64,000 nucleotides of DNA from Prauserella salsuginis (GCF_024648885.1 NZ_JANBBF010000008.1:868001-932000); one strand, 5' to 3'. Shown: positions 35,320 to 44,168, numbered from the stretch's first letter. Program-made: numbers and translations. Notes: generated by a model not told the origin, from the letters alone.

Positions 35320-36291
35320 ATGTACGCAGCAACGGTCACCCGCACCGATGGCCCGGCAGCTCTCGAGGTCACCGACACTCCCGCGCCGAAAGCCGGCGAC
35401 GACCAGATCCTCATCGACGTCAAGGCCGCCGGGGTCAATTTCCCCGACCTGCTGCTGACGAAGAACATGTACCAGTACAAGCCGGAGCCGCCGTTCACGC
35501 TCGGCGGGGAGCTGGCGGGGGTCGTCCGCGAGGCCCCGGCCGATTCCCGTTTCTCCCCCGGCGATCGCGTCGCCGCCAGCACCACCACGGGCGCCTTCGC
35601 CGAGCAGGTCGTCGCGCCGGTCACCAACGTGTTCCCACTACCGGATGCGATGAGTTTCGCCGCGGGCGCCTGCCTGCCGATGAACTACCTGACCATGACG
35701 TTCGCGCTACTCAAGCGAGGGCAGCTGCAGCAGGGCGAAACGGTGCTCGTGCACGGCGCGGCGGGTGGCATCGGCACGGCCACCATCCAACTCGCCTCGG
35801 CCATGGGCGCACATGTCGTCTCCGTGGTGTCCACTGAGGACAAGGCGCGGTTCGTGTCGTCGGTCGGTTCCCACGACGTCGCCGGAGCCGACGGGTTCAA
35901 GGACGCAGTCGCCGAACTCACCGGCGGCCGCGGCGTCGACCTGGTGGTCGACCCGGTCGGCGGCGACCGTTTCACCGACTCCCTGCGCAGCCTCGCCCCG
36001 CTGGGCCGGCTGCTGGTCATCGGTTTCACCGCGGGTGACATCCCCACCGTCAAGGTCAACCGCCTGCTGCTGAACAACATCGACGTCCGCGGGGTCGCGT
36101 GGGGCGCCTACGTCATGGCCAATCCGGCGCGCCTGCGCGGGGAGTGGGACGTGCTGCTCCCCTACCTCGAGTCCGGTGTGGTCGATCCGCCGATCGCGGC
36201 GACCTATCCGCTGTCCCGGGCGGGCGAAGCCGTCGCCCAACTCGAGGACCGCGCCGTGCTCGGCAAGGTCGTGGTGGACCCGACGGCGTAA
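35320..36291 (+). CDS. NADPH:quinone oxidoreductase family protein (zinc-free MDR)
   Basis: 323 residues. A GroES-like N-terminal domain (ILIDVKAAGVNFPDLLLTKNMYQYKPEPPFTLGGELAGVV) is followed by a Rossmann domain with VLVHGAAGGIGTATIQLASAMGA and VDLVVDPVGGDRFTDSLRSLAPLGRLLVIGF. Zinc-ligand residues of alcohol dehydrogenases are absent, as in quinone oxidoreductases. A -10-like TAGACT sits about 45 bp upstream, and the leader has AAAGG. Substrate not predictable. Confidence 0.9.
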   Translation: MYAATVTRTDGPAALEVTDTPAPKAGDDQILIDVKAAGVNFPDLLLTKNMYQYKPEPPFTLGGELAGVVREAPADSRFSPGDRVAASTTTGAFAEQVVAPVTNVFPLPDAMSFAAGACLPMNYLTMTFALLKRGQLQQGETVLVHGAAGGIGTATIQLASAMGAHVVSVVSTEDKARFVSSVGSHDVAGADGFKDAVAELTGGRGVDLVVDPVGGDRFTDSLRSLAPLGRLLVIGFTAGDIPTVKVNRLLLNNIDVRGVAWGAYVMANPARLRGEWDVLLPYLESGVVDPPIAATYPLSRAGEAVAQLEDRAVLGKVVVDPTA

Positions 36292-36300
36292 CCAGGCGGC

Positions 36301-36327
36301 CGGGCGGCCGGCGACGGCGGCCGCCCG
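36301..36327 (+). terminator. Short GC hairpin after the oxidoreductase gene
   Basis: A perfect 10-bp stem CGGGCGGCCG and its complement with a 7-nt loop, 10 bp after the stop codon. There is no U tract. Confidence 0.5.
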
Positions 36328-36368
36328 CGATCGTGAGGGAAACGCCCGGTGCCGCCACCCTCATTCGT

Positions 36369-36374
36369 TAGCCT
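36369..36374 (+). promoter_or_regulatory. Putative -10 element, leaderless start
   Basis: TAGCCT ends 8 nt before the ATG at 36383; no Shine-Dalgarno sequence is present. Confidence 0.4.
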
Positions 36375-36382
36375 CGAAGGCG

Positions 36383-37891
36383 ATGAGCACGCCCGGAGCC
36401 ACCGCCGCCGATACCGACAACGCGACCGACACGGCGACCGACGCCCACACCGCGACGGCCGTCGTGGATCGCGCCTACCGGCTGATCCTCGGCAGAGCCC
36501 CGGACGCCGACGGGCTGGCGTACTACACGGAGCGGCTGCGCTGCGGAGAACTGTCGAAGCCGCAGTTGTGCGCAGCGCTGGCGAGTTCGGACGAGTTCGC
36601 CGGCAGGCTCTCCCCCGAGCAGGCGGCGCCGGAAGCCGGCGCGGCCCGGGCAGCGGCCGCGCGTGACCCCGAGTTCGTCGACGCCGCCGAACTCATCCGC
36701 ACCACGACGGTCGAGGACCTGGCCGCCACCGCCGAGGAGTACTTCTCCTCGCTCGACGACGCCGAGCTGCTGCTGACGAAGCCGTTGAAGGAGCCCGGCG
36801 AGGCCGCCGATCTGCTGGTGACGTTCGGCCAGGTGCTGCGCGGGCTGCAACCGGCGGCGGGCATGACGGTGCTGGATTTCGGCGCGGGCACCTGCTGGAC
36901 GAGCCGGTTGCTCACCCAGCTCGGCTGCCACGTGATCGCCGCGGACGTCTCACCGTCGGCGCTCGCACTCGGCCGCGAGCTGTACGCCCGCCAGCCCGTG
37001 CTCGGCGACCGGCCGGAACCGGAGTTCCTGACGTTCGACGGCCACCGCATCGACCTGCCCGACGGCAGCGTCGACCGGATCCTGTCCTACGACGCACTCC
37101 ACCATGTGCCGAACCCCGACCAGGTACTCGCCGAGTTCGTGCGCGTGCTGCGGCCGGGAGGCCTGGCCGCGTTCGCCGAACCGGGCCCCGAACACTCGCT
37201 GCAACCGCAGTCGCAGTACGAGATGCGGCACTTCGGGGTACTCGAGAACGACGTGGTGATCGAACAGGTGTGGGACCGGGCGCGCCGGATCGGGTTCGCC
37301 GACCTGCGGCTCTGCCTGCTCGACTCGGCACCGCAGTGGGTCGACCTGCCAACGTTCCAGGACGTGCTGGCCGCCCACGCCGACGGCTCGGTGTTCCCGG
37401 AGCCCACGCGCGCGGCGATCGGCGACCGGCGCATGTTCGTGCTCCGCCGCGACGGCGTCGAGACGCCCGACAGCCGCGCCGCGGACGGGCTCCGCGCCGA
37501 GCTGACGTTCTCCGACCTCGAGGTCACCGCATCCACCTCCGGTGTGGGCGGCACCACCGTCCGCGGGACGTGCCTGCTGCGCAACACCGGCACCCGCACC
37601 TGGCTGCCGTCCGACGCGGCGCACGGTCCCGTGTTCCTCGGCGCCCGCCTGCGCACGGCCGACGGCATGCTGAGCGACCGGCTCGCCGACTCCGGCGGCC
37701 GGACTCCGTTGCCCGGACGCGGTGTCGCCCCGGGCGAGGAGGTGACCGTCGCGGTACGACTCGACGTGCCCGGGCAGCTCGGCGACGCCACCGGCGCCGC
37801 GCCGGTCGCCGTGGAGTTCGACCTGGTCAGCGAGTTCGTGTGCTGGTTCTCGATCAACGGGTCGGCCCCGGTGACCGTGCCGCTGCCCTGA
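36383..37891 (+). CDS. DUF4214-methyltransferase-Ig-like three-domain protein
   Basis: 502 residues. After a Thr/Asp/Ala-rich tail, residues 28-75 match DUF4214 (VVDRAYRLILGRAPDADGLAYYTERLRCG...ASSDEFAGRL). Residues about 150-300 are a class I SAM methyltransferase: TVLDFGAGTCWTSRLL (motif I), DVSPSALALGRELYARQ, PDGSVDRILSYDALHHVPNPDQVL and LRPGGLAAFAEPG. Residues about 370-502 form a beta-rich Ig-like domain with VRGTCLLRNTGTRTWLP and PVAVEFDLVSEFVCWFSINGS. DUF4214 and such C-terminal modules occur in glycan- and surface-polysaccharide-related proteins, so a glycan or glycolipid acceptor is possible. Target unknown; monocistronic. Confidence 0.8.
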   Translation: MSTPGATAADTDNATDTATDAHTATAVVDRAYRLILGRAPDADGLAYYTERLRCGELSKPQLCAALASSDEFAGRLSPEQAAPEAGAARAAAARDPEFVDAAELIRTTTVEDLAATAEEYFSSLDDAELLLTKPLKEPGEAADLLVTFGQVLRGLQPAAGMTVLDFGAGTCWTSRLLTQLGCHVIAADVSPSALALGRELYARQPVLGDRPEPEFLTFDGHRIDLPDGSVDRILSYDALHHVPNPDQVLAEFVRVLRPGGLAAFAEPGPEHSLQPQSQYEMRHFGVLENDVVIEQVWDRARRIGFADLRLCLLDSAPQWVDLPTFQDVLAAHADGSVFPEPTRAAIGDRRMFVLRRDGVETPDSRAADGLRAELTFSDLEVTASTSGVGGTTVRGTCLLRNTGTRTWLPSDAAHGPVFLGARLRTADGMLSDRLADSGGRTPLPGRGVAPGEEVTVAVRLDVPGQLGDATGAAPVAVEFDLVSEFVCWFSINGSAPVTVPLP

Positions 37892-38304
37892 CCCCGGTTC
37901 CGGCGCAGGACTCGGCGCCGCTGTCACCGACCCCGGTGACCGTGGGACTCGGTGTCCGATCCGTGGCGTCGTCCCCGTGCCCGACGTCCCCGTGCCCCGA
38001 CGTCGCTGCGCCCCGGCCTCGCTGCGCCCCGACCTCGCCGTGCCCGTCCCCCAAACGTCGCCGTGCCCGGCCTTGGCTCTGCGCTCCGCGAGCCGCGGCG
38101 ATTCGTCCCTGTTGTCCCGGTTTCCGCTGGTGGCAGCGCATACGGCTGACCGGCAGTCGGTGGGGAGCGATAACCTCCGCTCGCACTTTTGGGGAGACCT
38201 GGGACCGCGCGGCACGCGCGCGCAGACGGCGCAAGACGAGGTGAGCACCGATCCGGCAGGCGACGACGAGCGACCCGGCCAGTGCGGGCCCCACGGAGGC
38301 GAAG
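37892..38304. other. Gene-free gap with degenerate repeats ahead of the sensor-kinase operon
   Basis: 413 bp. Between 37974 and 38075 the sequence is a degenerate array of CCCCGAC(G/C)TCGC-like units. A candidate -10 for the downstream operon is TAACCT at 38171-38176. Open frames on both strands lack any recognisable domain and are judged non-coding. Confidence 0.5.
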
Positions 38305-39408
38305 CTGTACGCCGCCTTCCGCCGCTACGCCGTCGGCGTGCGGATCGCCGTGGTACTCGCCTGCACCGCGCTCGCCATGATCGGCGTGCCGGACCGCTAC
38401 GAACCGGCGGTGCTGGTCGCCGCAGTCGTCACGGCATGGTGCGGACTGTCTGCGTGGTGGACGTGGCGGGCCCCGCACCACGCCGTTCCGGCCAGGGTCG
38501 TCGCCGCGGCGCTCGTCGCGCTGCCGGCCGTGGAACTCACCCAGCCCTGGACGGCCATCGGCGCGTACAACGGCTGGGCGTTCGCGGTCGCGAGCATCAC
38601 GAGTATCAGCATCCAGTTCGAACTGCCCACCCGGCCCCGGCTCGCCTTGCTGGTCACCGTCGTCGCCGCCGGTTCCTACGTCGCCGGTGCGGCGATGGTG
38701 CGCCCGCTGGCCGACGCAGCACTGTTCGGGGTCAGGCTGCTGCTCGACGCCCTGCTGTCGCGCTCTGTGTTCCTGCTGATCCGGTCCCGCGCCCGTGCGG
38801 CCGATCGCGGGCGGGAACGGGCGGCCGCGCAACGGCGCGCCGCCCAGGTCGCCGCGGCCCGCCGCAGCACCGAACGCGAGTACCTCGCCACGCTGCACGA
38901 CACGGCCAGCGCCACGCTGATGATGGTGTCCCTCGGCGCCGGTGCGCCCCAGGGCTCGTGGCTGCCCGATCGCGCACGCCGGGACCTCGACGCGATCACC
39001 ACCGTTCCCACGCCGCCGGGAACCCGCCAGGGCACCGTCGACCTCCCGGTCCTGCTCCGCCAGGCGACCGCGCACCCACTCGTCGACGTGAGCTGGGACG
39101 TTCCGGACACACTGCCGTTGCCCGCGCGGCCGGCCCTGGCGATCTCCCACGGGGTACGCGAAGCGGTGGAGAACGTGGCCCGCCACTCCGGCGTGACCGA
39201 AGCCCACCTGCGGGTGCAGCGTTCGGCGGGCGCGGTCGAGGTCACACTGGCCGACGCCGGCAGCGGCTTCGATCCCGCCACCGTCGGCGACCACCACCAC
39301 GGCACGAGCGAGTCGATCTCAGGGCGCATGACCGACGCCGGCGGCACCGCCGTGATCGAATCCGCTCCCGGCCACGGCACGACGGTCCGCTGGAGCTGGT
39401 ATGACTGA
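38305..39408 (+). CDS. NarL/DesK-type sensor histidine kinase
   Basis: About 367 residues. The GTG at 38338 has no Shine-Dalgarno, whereas a CTG at 38305 is preceded by GGAGG, so a CTG start is proposed; the stop codon at 38242 rules out more. The N-terminal half has about five hydrophobic helices. The kinase half has the phospho-acceptor box EYLATLHDTASATLMMV, an N box AVENVARHSG, and nucleotide-binding LADAGSGFD and HGTTVRWSW. Overlaps the next gene by 8 bp in a three-gene operon with its regulator. Confidence 0.8.
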   Translation: MYAAFRRYAVGVRIAVVLACTALAMIGVPDRYEPAVLVAAVVTAWCGLSAWWTWRAPHHAVPARVVAAALVALPAVELTQPWTAIGAYNGWAFAVASITSISIQFELPTRPRLALLVTVVAAGSYVAGAAMVRPLADAALFGVRLLLDALLSRSVFLLIRSRARAADRGRERAAAQRRAAQVAAARRSTEREYLATLHDTASATLMMVSLGAGAPQGSWLPDRARRDLDAITTVPTPPGTRQGTVDLPVLLRQATAHPLVDVSWDVPDTLPLPARPALAISHGVREAVENVARHSGVTEAHLRVQRSAGAVEVTLADAGSGFDPATVGDHHHGTSESISGRMTDAGGTAVIESAPGHGTTVRWSWYD

Positions 39409-40630
39409 CCACGCCACCGCCACGTCCGCGACCGGTCCGGTACCCGCTCCTTGGCCCGCCTCGACTGCGCACCCACCGGATCCGCCGTCGCCGGAGGCGT
39501 CCCCGCCGCTCGGGCAGACGGCCGAGCAGGTGCGGGACCGGCTGGTACGGGGCGCACAATCCGCGGTGCTGCTCGTCGGTGTGGCGGTGCAGCTCACCAG
39601 TTGCCTGCCCCAGCTGATCGCCAACCGCGACCGCTTCGGTCCGTGGTGGACCGAGCTGGTCGCGTTCGTCATGCTGGCGGGCGTCGCCGTGACTGCCGCG
39701 GCAGGCCTGCTGCGCCCCAGGCCGATGCCCCGTCCGCTAGCGTTCGCACTGTGCGGCGTGTGCGTGGCCGCCTCCGCCCTGGCGTCGATACCGATTCCGC
39801 CCGACCTGCTCCTCGTCGCCGACGACTGGTCGTTCGGCATCGCGGGCTGGTACATCCTCGCCCTGCTGCTGCGCATGCGCATGCGCACGATCGCGGCGTT
39901 CTTCGCGTGCCATGCGCTGGTCACTCTCATCGAGGTGCTGCTCAAGGGCGTGCCCGAGCGGTACATCACGGTCCAGATGGGCATGGTGGCGGTGTCGGTG
40001 TTCGGGTTGGAGCTCGCAGTGGCCCTGCTCGCCGTGGTGCTGCACCACACCGCGTCCGACGCGGGCGAGGCTGCCGAACGCGAGGAGCGCACCCGCACCG
40101 CGGAGGAGATCGCCGAGGCCACGCACCGCGACCACCAGGCCCGCTACGCCCGGCTTCTCGACACGACCGTCCCACTGCTCACCGGCCTGGCCTACGGTGC
40201 GCTCGACCCGGGCGACGAGACGGTGCGCCGGCGCGCAGCCATCGAAACGGCCCGTATGCGCCAGCTGTTCGCCGAGACCGACGAGGTGTCCGACCCGCTG
40301 CTCCACGAGCTGCGTGCGGGAATCGACGTGGCCGAGCGGCAGGGCGTGTCGGTGCAGCTCGCGGTACGCGGTGAGATCCGGCCGGTGCCGCAGCCGGTGC
40401 GGCAGGAACTGGTGGCGGCCGCGGCGGCGGTGCTCGCGTCGGCGCGCACCACGGCCCGTGCCACAGTGATGCGCACGCAGGCAGCGGTCCGCGTGAGTGT
40501 CGTGGCCGACGCCCCCGCCGAGATCGGCGCGGCGATCGACGCCGAACAACGGACCCGCACCGAGACCACGACCACTACGAAGAACGGGAAGCTCTGGGTA
40601 GAGGCGGTATGGCGGACGAAATCACCGTGA
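39401..40630 (+). CDS. Degenerate sensor kinase partner (pseudokinase)
   Basis: 409 residues. A Pro-rich N-terminus, then about five to six hydrophobic helices (VLLVGVAVQLTSCLPQLI, ELVAFVMLAGVAVTAAAGLL, and so on), a coiled coil (EAAEREERTRTAEEIAEATHRDHQ), and a C-terminal part that aligns by eye with the kinase encoded just upstream. The phospho-acceptor His is replaced (YARLLDTTVPLLTGL, where the partner has LHDTAS), the N box lacks its Asn and no glycine-rich boxes remain. I infer a catalytically dead partner that senses or scaffolds. It overlaps the genes on both sides. Confidence 0.65.
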   Translation: MTDHATATSATGPVPAPWPASTAHPPDPPSPEASPPLGQTAEQVRDRLVRGAQSAVLLVGVAVQLTSCLPQLIANRDRFGPWWTELVAFVMLAGVAVTAAAGLLRPRPMPRPLAFALCGVCVAASALASIPIPPDLLLVADDWSFGIAGWYILALLLRMRMRTIAAFFACHALVTLIEVLLKGVPERYITVQMGMVAVSVFGLELAVALLAVVLHHTASDAGEAAEREERTRTAEEIAEATHRDHQARYARLLDTTVPLLTGLAYGALDPGDETVRRRAAIETARMRQLFAETDEVSDPLLHELRAGIDVAERQGVSVQLAVRGEIRPVPQPVRQELVAAAAAVLASARTTARATVMRTQAAVRVSVVADAPAEIGAAIDAEQRTRTETTTTTKNGKLWVEAVWRTKSP

Positions 40631-41262
40631 CGGTCGTGGACGATCATCCTGCGATGCTGGTCGGCATCGAGCAGTGGTATGCCGCCGCCGCGGAGCCGCT
40701 GCGGGTCGTGGCGAGCGGCGCGACCTCGAAGACCGCGTGGCTGCCGCCGGGCGACGCCGCGGATGTCGTGGTGTTCGACCTGCAGCTGGCGGGCCAGACC
40801 ACGCCGGCGTTCGGTGAGCTGCGCCGCCTCGTCGACGCGGGCAGGAACGTCATCGTCTACACCATGCGCGACGACGAGCAGACCGCGCTGACCTGCCTCG
40901 ATCTGGGCGCCGTGACCTTCCTGACCAAGACCGAGGGCGCCGATCACCTCGTGTCCGCCACGTTGGCCGCCGCCCGGAACCGCCCGTACACCCCACCCGC
41001 GCTGGCCGGTGCCCTGTCGGCCAACACCAGCTCGGATCGGCCGAAACTGTCGATCCGCGAGGAGGAAGTGCTGGTCGAGTGGTTCCAGTCCGAGTCACGG
41101 GACCTCGTGGCCCAGCGGCTGAACCTGTCGCCGAAGACCGTCACGACCTACCTCGACCGCGTGCGGCTGAAATACGCCAACGCGGGCAGGCCCGCGCGCA
41201 GCAAGGCCGCCCTGGTCGCGCGGGCCATTCAGGACGGCCTGATCAACGTCGACGACCTCTGA
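40609..41262 (+). CDS. NarL/FixJ-type response regulator
   Basis: 217 residues, starting 22 bp inside the preceding gene. Receiver domain: VTVVDDHPAM (acidic pair), VVVFDLQLAG (phospho-Asp about residue 56), YTMRDD (Thr) and FLTKTEG (Lys). C-terminal LuxR helix-turn-helix: LSIREEEVLVEWFQSESRDLVAQRLNLSPKTVTTYLDRVRLKYA. All phosphotransfer residues are present. It completes the operon with the two sensors; target genes are unknown. Confidence 0.93.
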   Translation: MADEITVTVVDDHPAMLVGIEQWYAAAAEPLRVVASGATSKTAWLPPGDAADVVVFDLQLAGQTTPAFGELRRLVDAGRNVIVYTMRDDEQTALTCLDLGAVTFLTKTEGADHLVSATLAAARNRPYTPPALAGALSANTSSDRPKLSIREEEVLVEWFQSESRDLVAQRLNLSPKTVTTYLDRVRLKYANAGRPARSKAALVARAIQDGLINVDDL

Positions 41263-41290
41263 TCCGGCCGAGCCGGTACCGGAGGCGGAC

Positions 41291-41333
41291 CGTCCGGTGA
41301 TCGTGCCACCCCCAGACGCACGATCACCGGACG
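41291..41333. terminator. Bidirectional hairpin overlapping the SARP gene stop
   Basis: A perfect 15-bp stem (CGTCCGGTGATCGTG and its complement) with a 13-nt loop. The stop codon of the convergent SARP gene (41324-41326) is inside the right arm, so the same hairpin serves both transcripts. Confidence 0.75.
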
Positions 41334-43429
41334 TCCGACGGCCGCCACTCGACGGTGGCGAGCCGGTTCAGGTCACCGAGCCGGAAGGTGTCCGGGCCGC
41401 GCTGGGCGACGAGGTTCACCATGACGAGTCCGCGCACCAGCGTCCGCGCCTCGTTCCGGCCACGACCGGTGAGGCCTGCGACGTCGTCGACGTCGAAGTC
41501 CAGCTTCCCCCCGGCTGCCAGCATGTGCAGCAGTTCGGCCTGTTGCGGGGTGAGCTGCGCGTGCGCCCGCGTCAGCACCGCACGCATGCTGGTGGCCTCG
41601 TCCCCTGCGTCGAGCTGGTCGAGCCGGGTCGCTTCGGCCGCCAGCCTGCCCACGAGCCGCGCCGGATCCGAGTCCCCACCGTGGGTGAGTTCCTCGGCGG
41701 CGATCCGCAGCGCCAACGGCAGTCCGTCGCACAGGTCCACCAACTCGTAGACGTCGGCCGGGTCCCCGGCAGCGGCACCGGTGCACGCGGCCAGCACGCG
41801 CGCCCCGTCCTGCGGTCCCAGCGGCGGCACGCTCACCCGCACCGCGCCCTCACGGGCGACCAGCCCGCGCAGCTGGTTCCGGCTGGTGACGACCGCGGCC
41901 GACGTGCCGCCCGGCAGCAGCGGCCGGGCGGCCTCGGCGTCCCTGGCGTTGTCGAGCACGACGAGCGTGCGGTTCCGCGTGGTCACCCGGCGCAGCAACG
42001 CGGCTAGCGCCACCGGTTCGGCGGGGAGCTCACCCACCTCGCAGCCGGCCTGGACGAGCAGATCGGTCAGCGCCTCGGCCGTCGTCAGCGGGGGTTCGGT
42101 GTCGAATCCGCGCAGGTCCACGTGCAGCACGCCGCCCGGAAAGCGTGGCTGGGACGTCTCCGCCGCTGCCGCGCTCACCCAGTGGGAGACCAGCGCCGTC
42201 TTGCCGACACCTGCCGGACCGTCGACGACGACGAGCCGCGCTCTCCCCCGGCCGAGCGCACCATCGAGCACGGCCAGTTCCTTTCGCCTGCCGGGCAACG
42301 GGTGAGCCGCATCGGCCACCGCGACCGCCCCGCTCAGCGAGCCGGTCCAGGCATCGGCGGCGACGTCGGTGTCGGTGCCGCCGGGGGTGTCGGTGTTGCT
42401 TGAGGTGCCGGTGCCGCCGGGGATGGCCGTGCCGACGGTGAGGGCGGGGTCGTGGTCACTGCCCGGCGACGCCGCGGGAGCCGATGCCGGAACGGGCGGC
42501 TTCGGAGCAGGCGCCGCAGCGGCGGGCGAGTTCGGACCGGGCGGCGTTGCGGCGGGCGGGGTTTCGGCGGGCGGGGTCGTGGCGGGCCTGCCGCTCCCCA
42601 CGGACGGGGCACGCTGCGGGCCGTCCTCGCGGAGCAGCCGCTCGTGCACGCCCCGCAGGCTCGCACAGGGTTCGACGCCGAGGCCGTCGGCCAGCATGCG
42701 CCGCACCTCGTCGTAGGTGAGCAGCGCCTCGGCGGTTCGGCCGCTGTGGTGCAGCGCCAGCAGCAGCCGCGTCCACAGGCTCTCCCGGTGCGGATGCGCA
42801 CTGGTGAGCGGACGTAGTTCGGACACGGCGCGCTCCGCCTGGCCGAGTTCGAGCCGCAGTTCCGCGCGGCGTTCGCAGACCTGGAGGTACTCCTCCTCCG
42901 CCGCATCGGCCGCGCTCGTGACCCACGGCATCGGTTCGAGTCCGCTCAACGCCCGTCCGCGCCACTGTCCCAGCGCGTCCTGCAACCGTCCGAGTTCCTC
43001 GGTGCGGCCGCGCCTGCCCGCGGCCGCACCGCGCGCCGCGTGATCGCCGGCTCCGTTCCGCCAGGCCGTGGCCGGAGCGGACGCCTCGGCCGCCTTCCGC
43101 CGCGACGCCCGGAACCGCTCCAGGTCGATGTCCCCCGGGCACACGCAGAGCCGGTATCCACCGGAGACCGCCTCGATGGCGGTGCCGGACCCGGCGCGGG
43201 AGAACCCGGTCCGCAACCGTTTGACGTAGCCGCGCAGGGTCGTGCGCGCCGTCTCGGGGGGATCCTCGTCCCACACCCGGTCGATGAGCTCCTCGGTGGT
43301 CAGCAGCCGCCCCGCGCGGAGCGCGAGCGCCGCGAGCAGGAGTCGCTGTTTGCCACCCGGAATGAGCACCGGTGCGCCGGCCACGCGCACATCCAGTTCC
43401 CCGAGCATGCCGATGTCGATCGACGTCAT
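41324..43429 (-). CDS. SARP (AfsR/DnrI/RedD) family regulator with NTPase domain
   Basis: 701 residues from ATG 43429 with GGGGGA upstream; GTG 43441 is an alternative. N-terminal winged helix (GMLGELDVRVAGAPVLIPGGKQRLLLAALALRAG) plus bacterial transcriptional activation domain (to about 280). A Pro/Ala/Thr linker (about 285-385) leads to an NB-ARC-like STAND NTPase with Walker A VVVDGPAGVGKTALVSHW, VLDNARD and VTSRNQLRGL. No TPR array follows the NTPase, so it is shorter than AfsR. SARPs usually switch on specialised metabolism or, in some lineages, other clusters; no biosynthetic cluster is visible here. Lies downstream of the ESX-like genes on the same strand. Confidence 0.9.
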   Translation of the reverse strand: MTSIDIGMLGELDVRVAGAPVLIPGGKQRLLLAALALRAGRLLTTEELIDRVWDEDPPETARTTLRGYVKRLRTGFSRAGSGTAIEAVSGGYRLCVCPGDIDLERFRASRRKAAEASAPATAWRNGAGDHAARGAAAGRRGRTEELGRLQDALGQWRGRALSGLEPMPWVTSAADAAEEEYLQVCERRAELRLELGQAERAVSELRPLTSAHPHRESLWTRLLLALHHSGRTAEALLTYDEVRRMLADGLGVEPCASLRGVHERLLREDGPQRAPSVGSGRPATTPPAETPPAATPPGPNSPAAAAPAPKPPVPASAPAASPGSDHDPALTVGTAIPGGTGTSSNTDTPGGTDTDVAADAWTGSLSGAVAVADAAHPLPGRRKELAVLDGALGRGRARLVVVDGPAGVGKTALVSHWVSAAAAETSQPRFPGGVLHVDLRGFDTEPPLTTAEALTDLLVQAGCEVGELPAEPVALAALLRRVTTRNRTLVVLDNARDAEAARPLLPGGTSAAVVTSRNQLRGLVAREGAVRVSVPPLGPQDGARVLAACTGAAAGDPADVYELVDLCDGLPLALRIAAEELTHGGDSDPARLVGRLAAEATRLDQLDAGDEATSMRAVLTRAHAQLTPQQAELLHMLAAGGKLDFDVDDVAGLTGRGRNEARTLVRGLVMVNLVAQRGPDTFRLGDLNRLATVEWRPSDVR

Positions 43430-43542
43430 CGTGTCCCCCACCTGAACGTGATGGCCACCGGCCGGTCGCCCGGTGCGTCGCCGACGCTAACGACACGCAC
43501 CGGAAGGGTTTGTCGGTAGAACTGCCTACAAAATCGTCCAGA

Positions 43543-44052
43543 TCAGCGACCACGGCGCAGGTAGGAGAACTCCGAGTAGTCATCCGGTTCCGGTCGGCGG
43601 TCACGGCGACCCGGTCGGACCGGTGGCGGTGCCTGCGAGACGTGCTGCGGTTCCGGCGACGGCCCCGGGTCGGCGGGTCTGCGGTCGCCGAACACCCGCT
43701 CGTCGGCGTCCAGGACGCGGTCGAGCAGGTCGGTGTCGCCGAAACCGCGTCGCACCACCTCGGCCTGCTGCCGCGCCGCGGCGTAGCGGGCCTGCGCGAT
43801 CGTGTGTGTCACCGACGCCGACAGCGCCTCCGGCGCGACGTCGCCGACACCGCCGGTGAACGTCACGCGGCTGACGCCGCCGTCCGCGGTCGCGACCACC
43901 GTGACGACGCCGTCCGCCGAGGTCGCCGTACCGGTCACCTCGGCGAGTTCCTCGGTGACCTGCCGGTACGCCTCCGCGGCCCGCGCGTTGTCGGCCGCCG
44001 CCGTGTCGATCGCCTCGATGCGGCGCATCAGATCCTGCCCGGGATCGGTCAC
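43543..44052 (-). CDS. YbaB/EbfC family DNA-binding-like protein
   Basis: 169 residues from GTG 44052, with AGGAGG about 10 nt upstream. Residues 1-100 have the YbaB/EbfC pattern: a first helix (LMRRIEAIDTAAADNARAAEAYRQV), a beta sheet (VTVVATADGGVSRVTFT) and a second helix. The Pro/Arg-rich tail (about 115-169) is disordered-looking. Such proteins are a recurring component of actinobacterial ESX/type VII-associated loci, as here, but their job there is not known. Confidence 0.75.
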   Translation of the reverse strand: MTDPGQDLMRRIEAIDTAAADNARAAEAYRQVTEELAEVTGTATSADGVVTVVATADGGVSRVTFTGGVGDVAPEALSASVTHTIAQARYAAARQQAEVVRRGFGDTDLLDRVLDADERVFGDRRPADPGPSPEPQHVSQAPPPVRPGRRDRRPEPDDYSEFSYLRRGR

Positions 44053-44168
44053 GTCCCTGTACCTCCTCGCCGTGTGCCGGGGTCGCGCGTGGGCGGATCC
44101 ACGCAGTCCTGTCCTTGCCGAATGCCACCTGCGGGTGCCGGACCGGCACGGCAACGGTGGCCCGCCGG

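Noticed and set aside
37977-39404. Long plus-strand frame of 475 codons across the gap and the sensor-kinase gene
   Set aside because: It is out of frame with the kinase, whose motifs are clear, and is Arg/Pro-rich shadow sequence.
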